Shown here: positions 1 through 8,158 of the stretch, piece by piece | Layout of the letters: every line of letters starts with the position of its first letter | How positions within the stretch are numbered: the first letter of the stretch is position 1 | Assembly: GCF_009677585.1 (NCBI RefSeq) | Contig: NZ_WKYV01000002.1 | Location: 186,001 to 250,000, forward strand | Origin: Lactonifactor sp. BIOML-A5 | Lineage (GTDB): Bacteria; Bacillota; Clostridia; Lachnospirales; Lachnospiraceae | Direction of reading: 5' to 3' | DNA length: 64,000 nt | Made by a program: the position numbers and the translations under genes | The notes under the pieces: model-generated | What the model saw: only the letters and a program-made list of their open reading frames with translations | Databases searched by the model: none | What the model was told of the DNA's origin: nothing

Positions 1-735
1 GGCCATGTCACCTTTTTTCTCAAACTTGCAGACTTTTGCTCCAGTCATAATGCGCATGCCCCTGTGTTCCATGTCTGCCTTCAGCTTTTCCGACAATGTC
101 CTGTCCATGTTAGGCAAAATATTCCCTGCCATTTCCACAATTGTAATTTTGGTGCCGAACTCGTGATATGCGGTTGCCAGTTCAACACCGATCACACCGC
201 CCCCTACTATGAGCATACTGTCGGGTACCTTTTCCAGAGAGAGGGCCGCCGTACTGTCAATGCAGATGTCTCCCCCGGCTCCCGGAATGGGCGGCACCAG
301 AGGCTCAGCACCTGTTGCAAGAATAAAGAAATCACTGGAAACCCTTTGTTTTTGGCCGTCTGCCATGTTGACGCACACCGTATGGGGATCCAGAAAGCCC
401 GCCGAACCGTACAATACTCTTATTCTGTTGGATCGCATTAACCCCTCAACCCCCGAGACCAGTCTGTCAATTACACTTTTTCTCCGTTCCTGAACCATTT
501 CCCAGTCCAGATGCGGCGAGGCCACAACGCCGATTCCGGCGGACGCTCCCGCCTCGTGGTATACATGGGCGCTGTCCAGCAGCGCTTTGGTGGGGATACA
601 GCCTATATTAAGGCAGGTGCCCCCCATCCGTTTCTTTTCAATCAGGGTTACTTCCGCCCCCAGCTGCGCTGCCCGGATGGCAGCCACATAGCCTCCCGGA
701 CCTCCTCCTATCACTGTTACTGTTTTCTTATCCAT
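1..735 (-). CDS. lpdA: Dihydrolipoyl dehydrogenase (E3), 5' part; gene continues beyond the left edge
   Basis: Reading the minus strand from the ATG at 735 gives 245 codons open to the window edge. The N-terminus has the FAD-binding GGGPGG motif (residues 10-15). The redox disulfide motif follows as GGTCLNIGCIPTK, with Cys41 and Cys46. A second dinucleotide (NAD) fold begins near residue 178 at LIVGGGVIGVELA. This is the flavoprotein that reoxidises the lipoyl groups of a 2-oxoacid dehydrogenase complex and passes electrons to NAD. A ribosome site (GGAGGGAGAAG) precedes the start. It lies 14 bases after the E2 gene and is the last gene of the four-gene complex operon. About half the usual length (about 460 residues) is outside the window. 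There is no N-terminal lipoyl domain, unlike some acetoin E3 proteins. Confidence 0.95.
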   Translation of the reverse strand, partial: MDKKTVTVIGGGPGGYVAAIRAAQLGAEVTLIEKKRMGGTCLNIGCIPTKALLDSAHVYHEAGASAGIGVVASPHLDWEMVQERRKSVIDRLVSGVEGLMRSNRIRVLYGSAGFLDPHTVCVNMADGQKQRVSSDFFILATGAEPLVPPIPGAGGDICIDSTAALSLEKVPDSMLIVGGGVIGVELATAYHEFGTKITIVEMAGNILPNMDRTLSEKLKADMEHRGMRIMTGAKVCKFEKKGDMA

Positions 736-749
736 CTCTTCTCCCTCCG

Positions 750-1928
750 CTAGGCCAGCATCATCACCGGATCGTCCAGCAAATCCTTGATCGCCTTCAG
801 CAATTTTGCCGCAGCTGCGCCGTCAAATACCGTGTGATCAAATGACAGGGAAATCTGCATACAGGTTCTGACACATATTTCATGTTCCACCACTGCCGCT
901 GTCTCTTTCATACAGCCCACCCCGAGAATCAGGCATTCCGGGGAATTAATAATGGGGTCAAAGGACTCAATTCCAAACATCCCCACGTTGGAAACGGAAA
1001 AGGTTCCCCCGCTCATATCCTCCCCGGATAACCGTCCGTTTCTGGCCTTCTCTGTCAAGGTCCCGAATTCACCTGCCAGTTCAAAGATTCCTTTTTTATC
1101 CGCGTTTTTAAGCACCGGGACAAGGAGTCCGTCAGGGGTATCCACAGCAACACCGATATTAATATCCTTCTTTATGCAGAATCCTCCCTCCTGCGTAATA
1201 CAATTCATGTGGGGATATGCCCCCAAAGCAGCTGCACATGCCTTGACGATAATTTCGTTGTACGACACTCTGGTCTGCTTTTTTAACTTTTCCCGAAAGG
1301 CAATTAAGTTTTCACAGTCAACGGTGGTTACCAGGGTCACCCGCGGTTTGTGATTTGCGCTTTCCAGCATATGTCTCGCAATTGCTTTTCTCCTGGGAGT
1401 AAAAGGCACAAAGACAGATGCGTCCCGGGAAACAGGCGCCTCATACCTGAGAACATCCGCTTTCACAATTCTTTTTCCTTCCTCTTTCGGAGAAAGCTCC
1501 TCTATGGGAATCCCTAAATCTTCCGCCATCTTCTTTGCCAGAGGCGAGATACGCACCTTCCCTCTTTTTCTCTCCTGTCCGGCAGCCTTTCCTCCCGGCT
1601 TCCTCTCAGGGACGTCCGCCGTATCAGGTTCCGGCTTAGGATCTGCACTTGCTTTGTTCTGATCTGCCCTCTCCTGCGTATACTCCTCTCCCTCCTCCAG
1701 CAGGATCGCAATTTTCTCCTGACAGGGGACGGTATCTCCCGGCTGCGCCAGGAGCTTGTACACGATTCCTGCATCCGTGGCAAAGATATCCTGAACAGCC
1801 TTGTCTGTCTCTGCCCGCAGCACAATCTGTTCCTTTTCGACCTTATCCCCGGGTTTTATGAGCCATTCGTCGATCACTCCCTCTTCCATATTCATTCCAA
1901 TTTTAGGCAAAACTAAGTATTTCGGCAT
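750..1928 (-). CDS. 2-oxoacid/acetoin dehydrogenase E2: dihydrolipoamide acyltransferase
   Basis: This 392-residue acyltransferase core takes the acyl group from E1 on a swinging lipoyl arm and hands it to CoA. In order, it has a lipoyl domain (residues 1-80, with the lipoylated Lys43 in ETDKA), a linker rich in Lys, Glu and Pro, a peripheral-subunit-binding domain (about 120-160) and a catalytic domain. The catalytic domain ends with SFDHTVFDG, which contains His365 and Asp369 of the HxxxDG motif. The reading frame opens upstream to 1973, but I chose the ATG at 1928 because GAGGAGGGAGACTCT stands just before it and the protein then begins MPKYLVLPKIG as in the family. The frame overlap with the E1 beta gene disappears with this start. 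The acyl substrate (pyruvate, acetoin or branched) cannot be told from the sequence. Confidence 0.93.
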   Translation of the reverse strand: MPKYLVLPKIGMNMEEGVIDEWLIKPGDKVEKEQIVLRAETDKAVQDIFATDAGIVYKLLAQPGDTVPCQEKIAILLEEGEEYTQERADQNKASADPKPEPDTADVPERKPGGKAAGQERKRGKVRISPLAKKMAEDLGIPIEELSPKEEGKRIVKADVLRYEAPVSRDASVFVPFTPRRKAIARHMLESANHKPRVTLVTTVDCENLIAFREKLKKQTRVSYNEIIVKACAAALGAYPHMNCITQEGGFCIKKDINIGVAVDTPDGLLVPVLKNADKKGIFELAGEFGTLTEKARNGRLSGEDMSGGTFSVSNVGMFGIESFDPIINSPECLILGVGCMKETAAVVEHEICVRTCMQISLSFDHTVFDGAAAAKLLKAIKDLLDDPVMMLA

Positions 1929-1941
1929 AGAGTCTCCCTCC

Positions 1942-2925
1942 TCAATCATTGGATAAGCTTTTATGAACCGCACTTATAACATCTGAAACATCCGGCAATA
2001 CGGCAGATTCCAGAACCGCATTATAGGGAATCGGAATATTCAGGGCCCCCACCCGAAGGGGAGGGGCATCCAGAAGATCAAAGGCTCTCTCATTGATCTC
2101 GGCCACGATATCACTTCCCATTCCCCCCCGTTTACAGGCTTCATGGACCACAATGACCCTGCCTGTTTTTTCAATGGAAGCAATCACCGTATCGTAATCC
2201 AGAGGCAGGAGTGTCCGCAGATCGATTACCTCGCAGGAAATTCCTTCCTGTTCCAGCTTTTCGGCTGCCTGGAGACAGGTTTTTACCATACTGGAATAGG
2301 TCACCAGGGTAACATCCCGTCCCTCCCGGGAAACAGCAGCCTTTCCTATCTCCACCAGGTAATCCTCTTCGTCCGGGACCTCTCCCTTCACCGCATAGGT
2401 TCGTTTGTTCTCAAAAAACATAACCGGATTATTGTCTCTTATGGCTGCCTTAAGCAGTCCCTTACAATCAGCAGGTGTATAGGGCGCTACAATTTTCAGT
2501 CCCGGCACATGGTTGAACCAGGACTCCAGGGACTGACTGTGCTGTGCAGCCTGCCCTCCCCCGGCCCCTATAGGAACCCGTATGACCAGAGGCATTTCCA
2601 CGTTTCCCCCAAACATGTACCGCATTTTTGCCGCCATATTGACGATCTGATCCATGGCAAGGGTAACCCAGTCGCAAAACATAATTTCCACAACAGGACG
2701 CATGCCCGTGGCAGCAGCTCCCACACCCATACCGGTGAACCCAGGCTCGGATATGGGGGTGTCGATTACACGCTCCAGTCCAAACCTGTCTGCCAGACCC
2801 ATGGTTACGCCAAAAGGATTTCCTTTCACGCCGTCATCACACCCCATAATGAATACACTGCTGTCCCGCTCCATCTCCTCGGCAAATGCCTCGTTTAAAG
2901 CTTCTCTCACTGTTTTTATGCTCAT
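1942..2925 (-). CDS. 2-oxoacid/acetoin dehydrogenase E1 beta subunit (transketolase-like)
   Basis: The 327-residue product matches the E1 beta family along its whole length. It opens with an MSIKTVREALNEAFAEEM-type start, has a central pyrimidine-binding domain (FGVTMGLADRFG, then DTPISEPGFTGMGVGAA) and ends in a transketolase C-terminal domain (DLRTLLPLDYDTV). With E1 alpha it forms the thiamine-diphosphate decarboxylase that starts the complex reaction. GAGGGAGAAG precedes the ATG. It lies 17 bases after the E1 alpha gene and 13 bases before E2, so the four genes are clearly one transcription unit. AcoB and PdhB/BkdB are close relatives, so the substrate is left open. Confidence 0.94.
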   Translation of the reverse strand: MSIKTVREALNEAFAEEMERDSSVFIMGCDDGVKGNPFGVTMGLADRFGLERVIDTPISEPGFTGMGVGAAATGMRPVVEIMFCDWVTLAMDQIVNMAAKMRYMFGGNVEMPLVIRVPIGAGGGQAAQHSQSLESWFNHVPGLKIVAPYTPADCKGLLKAAIRDNNPVMFFENKRTYAVKGEVPDEEDYLVEIGKAAVSREGRDVTLVTYSSMVKTCLQAAEKLEQEGISCEVIDLRTLLPLDYDTVIASIEKTGRVIVVHEACKRGGMGSDIVAEINERAFDLLDAPPLRVGALNIPIPYNAVLESAVLPDVSDVISAVHKSLSND

Positions 2926-2942
2926 AACACTTCTCCCTCTTT

Positions 2943-3998
2943 TCAGATAATGATCTCACCGTCTGCATAGATATCCTCGTAGAGTGTCTCCAGAGACGGC
3001 TCATGGCATTGGGTATCCGCATATGCAATGGCCTCTTGAATTTCAGCTGCCGCCCGTTTTTGTATATCCTCCAGTTCCTTCCCGGGGACTCCTGCGCCCT
3101 CCAGGAATTCCCGGGTCCTCGTCACCGGTTCTATCTCGTACAGTACTGCTATTCTCTCAAGGTCCTTTTCGTCTCTGTAGTTCTGGTCATCCCCCACATG
3201 GTGGCCCAGCATCCTCATATAGCGGGCCTCAATCAGGGTGGGGCCTTCCCCTGCCCTTGCTCTGGCTGCTGCGTCCCTGACGGCTTTATACACTTCAAAT
3301 ACATTAAATCCGTCAATCTGTATCCCTGGCATCCCAAAGCCCTCTGCCCTCTTATAGGCGTCGTGCTCCTTTGTCACCCTCCAGTAGTCCGTCCCTATGG
3401 CCCACTGGTTATACTCGCATAGAAATACTACCGGCAGGTTCCAGGCTGCCGCCATGTTCAGAGTTTCCGAAAAAGGGCCCTGGTTGCAGGCTCCGTCCCC
3501 GAAAAAGCTGAGTGATACTTTCCCATTCTTCTGAAGCTTTGCCGAGAGAGCAGCCCCTGCAGCAGGGGCAATGCCGCTGCCTACAATCCCCGTTGCTCCC
3601 AGGATTCCGCTTTCCACATCAGCAATATGCATGGAGCCTCCCTTCCCCTTGTTGTAGCCCTCCGCCTTTCCGAACAGTTCTGCGAACATCCTTCCCGGAG
3701 AAGCTCCCCTGGCAAGAGCATGCCCGTGTCCTCTGTGGGTACTGGTGATGTAATCCCCCTTTTCCAGGGCATAGCAGGCCCCCACAGCGATTGCCTCCCC
3801 GTAATAATACGCATGGCACATACCCCTGATCTTATCTGCCCTCCATAAATCCCGCACCTTTAACTCAAATTCCCGTATTTGACAGATCCTGTAGAACATT
3901 TCTTTTGCCTCAGCCAGGGTCAAGTCCTCCGGCAGCTCCCTCATAGGTGTATAACTGGGGATAATTGATTTGATTTGTTCTGCTTTTTCATTCTCCAT
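2943..3998 (-). CDS. 2-oxoacid/acetoin dehydrogenase E1 alpha subunit (thiamine diphosphate dependent)
   Basis: This is the first gene of the operon. The thiamine-diphosphate motif runs from FFGDGACNQG to CEYN, the usual GDG...N spacing. Other family segments are STHRGHGHALARG, GKGGSMHIAD and a phosphorylation-loop-like MLGHHVGDD. The last two together resemble acetoin dehydrogenase alpha (AcoA) more than mitochondrial-type pyruvate E1. The frame begins at 4013, but the ATG at 3998 has GGAGG eight bases upstream whereas the first ATG has AAGGAG only two bases away, so 3998 is preferred. It is divergent from the LacI-family gene across 287 bases of AT-rich DNA, which probably controls it. Most Clostridia oxidise pyruvate with ferredoxin oxidoreductase, so a dedicated substrate such as acetoin is likely but not proved. 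Confidence 0.93.
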   Translation of the reverse strand: MENEKAEQIKSIIPSYTPMRELPEDLTLAEAKEMFYRICQIREFELKVRDLWRADKIRGMCHAYYYGEAIAVGACYALEKGDYITSTHRGHGHALARGASPGRMFAELFGKAEGYNKGKGGSMHIADVESGILGATGIVGSGIAPAAGAALSAKLQKNGKVSLSFFGDGACNQGPFSETLNMAAAWNLPVVFLCEYNQWAIGTDYWRVTKEHDAYKRAEGFGMPGIQIDGFNVFEVYKAVRDAAARARAGEGPTLIEARYMRMLGHHVGDDQNYRDEKDLERIAVLYEIEPVTRTREFLEGAGVPGKELEDIQKRAAAEIQEAIAYADTQCHEPSLETLYEDIYADGEIII

Positions 3999-4030
3999 TT
4001 CTGATTCCTCCATAACTCCTTGGCAGACTA

Positions 4031-4155
4031 TATAACAAAAGCTTTAACTTATCTGTATCATACCACAAATTATTTGCTTACTTCTACGCAATATTTTTGG
4101 ATTTTATCCATATTTATAACAAATATGCGGCATCTTTTTTGTTTATTTTGTTATA
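4031..4155. promoter_or_regulatory. Divergent promoter region with three TATAACAAA boxes
   Basis: The spacer between the E1 alpha gene and the LacI-family gene is very AT-rich. The sequence TATAACAAA occurs at 4031-4039 and 4115-4123, and in inverted orientation at 4147-4155. The last two face each other with centres 32 bases apart, about three helical turns. They could be a regulator site pair, but the region is AT-rich enough for chance matches. No clear sigma-A promoter could be singled out. Confidence 0.3.
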
Positions 4156-4285
4156 TCTGCCTTTTTGGCCAGTAATCCAGCAATATCTCTCAATATTATT
4201 AGAATATTTTTCCATTAGTTATATTGCACATTCCAATTTTTTTGTGTATGCTTTGAGTTAATAGAATAGATTAGGAGGTTGAATT

Positions 4286-5365
4286 ATGCGAGTTACGCTT
4301 TACGAGATTGCCCAGGCCACTGGGGTATCTGTCTCTACTGTCTCCCGGGTGCTTAACAATGACAAAAGCAAACCGGCCAGCAAAGCAACCACAGAGCGCA
4401 TCATAAAGGCAGCCTACGATCTGGGATACTATACACGCACCCCGGAGACTGAGACATACATTCCAGAACCGGCGCACAGGAATCTCACCTGCTTTCTGGC
4501 GTCTGCCAGCGATACCTACAATGATTACTTTTTCTCCCAGCTTCTGCTGGGCATCCAGGAGGAGTCCGGACGGATGGGCTATTCCATTACACACACCCTC
4601 TCCACTTCCACGGAAAGTGCGGAATCGATCTGCAAAAGAATCTCCGACACCTCACCGGACGGCGTTATTCTGATGGGACGTGTAAGCAAAAAAATAATGA
4701 ATTTTCTTAATACCCTAACTCTGAATATGGTGTATACCGGGCTGAATAAGCTGGATGTCAGCATTGACCAGGTAATCTGCGACGGCTACGGGGCCATTGT
4801 AGATTCCGTGAATTATTTGGTAAAATGTGGGTTTACAAAGATTGGATTTATAGGGACGATTCCCTCAGAGAAATCGGACATCTTAAATGAGCATCGTTTC
4901 CGCGCTTTTTCAGACGCTGTAAAACTCAATGATTTGAAGTTAGATATGAATCTGTGCAAAAATATTCAGCTTGGCACAGAACAGGCCTATAATGCTGTTA
5001 TAGAATTGCTGAGAAGCGGAGAGATCCCAGAGGCTTTCTGCTGCGCCAATGATATGGTGGCCATCGGGGTAATCAGCGCGCTGACGGATTATCAGTACCG
5101 TGTACCGGAGGATGTATCTGTCATTGGTCTGGATGATATAGAGATGGCTAAATTTATGAAGCCCAGACTCACTACGTTTAATATGCAGAACCGGGAATTG
5201 GGAAAATTTGCTGTGAAGATTCTGGACGACAGAATCAACGGCCTTCACTCCGTACCCGCGGTCATACAGCTACCAAGCACATTGATGGTGCGTGACAGCT
5301 GTACTCCCAATCCCAGAAAACATTCGGCATCCGTAGAACTCCCCAAGGCAGAGCACAAAGGCTGA
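4286..5365 (+). CDS. LacI/PurR-family transcriptional regulator
   Basis: This 359-residue regulator opens with a helix-turn-helix of the LacI type (VTLYEIAQATGVSVSTVSRVLN, residues 3-24). A periplasmic-binding-protein-like sensor domain follows, with typical segments DGVILMG, GFIGT, RFRAFSDAV, FCCANDMVAIGVI and VSVIGLDDIEMAKFMKPRLTT. Such proteins are dimeric repressors released or activated by a sugar-like ligand. The ribosome site is TAGGAGG, seven bases before the ATG. It sits between the dehydrogenase-complex operon (divergent) and the alcohol dehydrogenase operon (convergent), so control of either or both is a reasonable inference. The ligand is unknown. Confidence 0.93.
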   Translation: MRVTLYEIAQATGVSVSTVSRVLNNDKSKPASKATTERIIKAAYDLGYYTRTPETETYIPEPAHRNLTCFLASASDTYNDYFFSQLLLGIQEESGRMGYSITHTLSTSTESAESICKRISDTSPDGVILMGRVSKKIMNFLNTLTLNMVYTGLNKLDVSIDQVICDGYGAIVDSVNYLVKCGFTKIGFIGTIPSEKSDILNEHRFRAFSDAVKLNDLKLDMNLCKNIQLGTEQAYNAVIELLRSGEIPEAFCCANDMVAIGVISALTDYQYRVPEDVSVIGLDDIEMAKFMKPRLTTFNMQNRELGKFAVKILDDRINGLHSVPAVIQLPSTLMVRDSCTPNPRKHSASVELPKAEHKG

Positions 5366-5393
5366 CGCTTAAAAGCTCTGCGTCAGCCTTTGT
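5355..5393. terminator. Bidirectional terminator between lacI-family gene and iron alcohol dehydrogenase
   Basis: A perfect 14-base stem, ACAAAGGCTGACGC at 5355-5368 pairing with 5380-5393, encloses an 11-base loop. It overlaps the stop codon of the LacI-family gene and lies between convergent genes. A-rich and T-rich flanks are short, so its strength is uncertain. Confidence 0.75.
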
Positions 5394-5413
5394 ATTAATC
5401 TACGGTTTTCATA

Positions 5414-6658
5414 TCAGCAAAATTCATACGGTATCTCACCCGTGGTAACTTTGGAATAGTAATCAATCCGCTCAATTATATGTGCAAATTCTTTCATCCT
5501 TGTTACCCTGGGATAATTGCAGTCAGGATTTTTTGTCTTATCCTTATTGTTAAAGATGGGGTGCCGGAGCATCTTCTCCAATACCTCTTCCCCGCTGTAT
5601 CCCCACGCCTCAAAACTTTTATCCGATGCCAGGTGGAGATCCCGGTTCAGCTGTATTACCCAGTCAATGAGCATCTTCACCTGGAAATCACCCTCTGACA
5701 CATTTTGTTTGGCCAGAGCGTTATATGCCTTCCGGTACTTTTCCTTACACCCCAGGCCGTTCCATTCAATCACAGCAGGAAGCGCCATAGCGCAGGCATC
5801 TCCGTGGGGCATGTGGAAGGGCTCCTCTCCCATAGGATGGGTAATCACGTGATCCTGGCCGATGCTGGCAATTCCCAGAGAAAATCCCGCATACATACAG
5901 GCCAGACTCATTTTATCCGCGTATTCATCCACAGCCGGGTTTGCTGCAAAGGGGCGGATACAGTCGCCGATGAGTTCCAGTGAGTGAAGAGAAAAGAGCT
6001 CAGTAAAGTCGTTGGCACTCATACTTGTGTAGGATTCCAGTGCGTGTGTGAGGGCATCCACCGCTGTGGCAGCCGCAATGTGGAAGGGAAGCCCCGCCAG
6101 CAGATCCGGATCCAGAACCGCGTAGGAGGGCAGTATGGAATCGTGGGAAGGCACCAGTTTGAATCCATTCTCGTCACAGATTACTGCGTTGCGGCACACG
6201 TCGCTTCCGGTACCTGCAGTAGAAGGTACTGCAATCATTGGATAAGTCTTATGTTTCAGCGGTACCTGGGGCGGGATTCCAATAAAATCCATGACTTTTT
6301 TGCCGGAATCCCCAACGATGGCCACGCCTTTGGCGGTATCCATGGTGCTGCCGCCCCCTACTGCAATCATTACCTGGGCCCCGAACTCCCGGAATGCCGG
6401 GACAGCCTCCCCGTCAATGGTTGCCGCTTCCGGATTAGGGCGCACATTATCAAAGATGAAGTAGGAAATCCCTGCCTCTTTTAACATTTTTTCAAAGGGA
6501 TCTATCACACCAGCCTTGTAAAGCCCCGGATCCGCGATGAGCATCACACGATCCCATCCCTCTGTTTCCAAAATATTTGGAATCATCTGTATGCACCCTG
6601 ATCCCTGATAGATCCGCTGCATAATTCCGAACTGTAAGTATTTCTTTGTTCTTGCCAT
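5414..6658 (-). CDS. Iron-containing alcohol dehydrogenase (group III)
   Basis: The 414-residue protein carries the NAD-binding GGGSTMDTAKG motif, the PSTAGTGSDV segment and the metal-binding part DALTHALES followed by THPMGEEPFHMPHGDACA. These contain the Asp and three His ligands expected in Fe-dependent alcohol dehydrogenases. It would interconvert an alcohol and an aldehyde or ketone with NAD(H) in the cytoplasm. It is the last gene of a three-gene operon with the FAD oxidoreductase and the UGSC-like fusion protein, each separated by 15 bases. The ribosome site is GGGAGG, seven bases upstream of the ATG. The substrate cannot be read from the sequence, and the operon context suggests a dedicated catabolic rather than fermentative role. 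Confidence 0.93.
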   Translation of the reverse strand: MARTKKYLQFGIMQRIYQGSGCIQMIPNILETEGWDRVMLIADPGLYKAGVIDPFEKMLKEAGISYFIFDNVRPNPEAATIDGEAVPAFREFGAQVMIAVGGGSTMDTAKGVAIVGDSGKKVMDFIGIPPQVPLKHKTYPMIAVPSTAGTGSDVCRNAVICDENGFKLVPSHDSILPSYAVLDPDLLAGLPFHIAAATAVDALTHALESYTSMSANDFTELFSLHSLELIGDCIRPFAANPAVDEYADKMSLACMYAGFSLGIASIGQDHVITHPMGEEPFHMPHGDACAMALPAVIEWNGLGCKEKYRKAYNALAKQNVSEGDFQVKMLIDWVIQLNRDLHLASDKSFEAWGYSGEEVLEKMLRHPIFNNKDKTKNPDCNYPRVTRMKEFAHIIERIDYYSKVTTGEIPYEFC

Positions 6659-6673
6659 ATGAAACCTCCCTGT

Positions 6674-8143
6674 TTAGTGTGTACCGTCCAAAATTGCTCC
6701 CTGCTCTTTTAAGATTTTCTGGAGTTCGCTTACATCACCCTCAAGCTCTCTGGGTGAAACACCTTTTTTGCTGCAAAGAGCTCCTGCCACGCCTGCCGCC
6801 TGGCCTGTGATCATGGTCTGATGCAGATACCTGAGATATGCATCCCGGTCTGTGGATACATGTTTCCCCGCCACCAGAAGGTTCTCTGCTTTCTGCGGAA
6901 CCAGACATCTGTAAGGAATATCATAGGATCCCCCGTCCTTCGGGCAGACCTTTTCTACCTGGGCAATGGTATTCTTGTCAACTGTGTGATGGGCCCCCGC
7001 CTTGAAGTGGCTCTTGCCGATAACATCCCCAAACTCCCTGCCCTCTGCAACGTCGTCCCTCGTCAGCCTGTAGTCCCCCATAATTCTTCTGCCTTCCCGC
7101 AGCCGCATCTCGGGACACATCCTGGTAAGGTATGCATTCTTAAATCCGGGAATATATTTGCGGAAGAACCTGATGGCTATTGCATTCTGTCTTCTGCACT
7201 CAATCTCGCCTTTTGTCAGATCCCAGGCATCGTCTGTGAGGACAAAGGGGACCTGAGAGGAATGCTGCATATGGGCCTGCAGGTGCCCGCCCTCTCTTGG
7301 AGTGATGAAAAAGCCTACGCCGCTGAATTCATGCCATTCGCCTGTCTCCAGTCCCATCTTGTGAAAGTCAATAAATCCCATCATCTCACCGAACATTGCA
7401 GGATCATTGCAGGTTTTATAGAACTCCAGGGCTTTCTGATGGGCCTCCTCTTTTCTCTCATCAGACCAGTGGGGAAGCGTATGCTCAAACCATACCAGCT
7501 GCTCCGGATTCTGATGAATCCAGTTCATCAGTTCTTCCCAGTCCACACCATCCATTGTAAAGGAAATGGTATGGGGCTGTACAGTATTTCTGTCCACATA
7601 TTCGTAGGGAGCGCCGGCTCTCACTGCTATATCTCCCTCACCTGTACAGTCAATGACAATCTTGCCCTCAATTACAACCGTTCCGTTGGTATTCTCCACA
7701 ACAATTCCCGTTACCTTTTCTTCTTCCTTTGTCACGTCAACCACAAGACTGTGCAGTAAAAGTTCCACACCAGCCTCCTCCATCATCTGGAAAATAGTGA
7801 TAGAGAACCAGTCCGGATCCACATAAGAGAAGGTATACCCTGCCTCCAGGCGGTGTTCCGGCTTCAGATGGGGAAGGGCATGCCCCTCCTTCAGCATTCG
7901 GCTGTGAATCTCCTCGATGATTCCCCCCGCGTCCTGCTCACCCAGAGGATTGAACAGATGGGCAAAGGCAAATCCCGGAGGGCCTGAGAAGCAGAGCTGG
8001 CCCCCCAGGGATCCTACCCGCTCTACCAGAAGAGTGGATGCGCCTGCTCTGGCTGCGGCAATGGCTGCAGCCACCCCTGAGGTTCCGCCCCCGCATACAA
8101 TTACATCATACTTTTTGTCATAAACGATTTGATCTCGTGCCAT
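6674..8143 (-). CDS. FAD-dependent oxidoreductase (FAD_oxidored family)
   Basis: The 489-residue protein starts with a Rossmann motif, VIVCGGGTSGVAAAIAAARAG (residues 14-34), and an ERVGSLGGQ segment typical of the FAD-dependent oxidoreductase family (PF12831-like). A second FAD-contact region is IDCTGEGDIAVRAG. The C-terminus contains the usual LLVAGKHVSTDRDAYLRYL closing segment. No signal peptide or heme motif is seen, so it should be cytoplasmic. Members of this family are often found beside sugar-acid and polyol catabolic genes but few have known substrates. It sits between the UGSC-like fusion gene and the alcohol dehydrogenase with 15-base gaps, so all three probably act on the same compound or its product. 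Confidence 0.88.
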   Translation of the reverse strand: MARDQIVYDKKYDVIVCGGGTSGVAAAIAAARAGASTLLVERVGSLGGQLCFSGPPGFAFAHLFNPLGEQDAGGIIEEIHSRMLKEGHALPHLKPEHRLEAGYTFSYVDPDWFSITIFQMMEEAGVELLLHSLVVDVTKEEEKVTGIVVENTNGTVVIEGKIVIDCTGEGDIAVRAGAPYEYVDRNTVQPHTISFTMDGVDWEELMNWIHQNPEQLVWFEHTLPHWSDERKEEAHQKALEFYKTCNDPAMFGEMMGFIDFHKMGLETGEWHEFSGVGFFITPREGGHLQAHMQHSSQVPFVLTDDAWDLTKGEIECRRQNAIAIRFFRKYIPGFKNAYLTRMCPEMRLREGRRIMGDYRLTRDDVAEGREFGDVIGKSHFKAGAHHTVDKNTIAQVEKVCPKDGGSYDIPYRCLVPQKAENLLVAGKHVSTDRDAYLRYLHQTMITGQAAGVAGALCSKKGVSPRELEGDVSELQKILKEQGAILDGTH

Positions 8144-8158
8144 AGAAATTCCCCCTGT

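Noticed and set aside
6821..7759. Plus-strand open frame of 312 codons inside the FAD oxidoreductase gene
   Set aside because: It is antisense to a gene with clear family motifs, and its translation has no recognisable domain.
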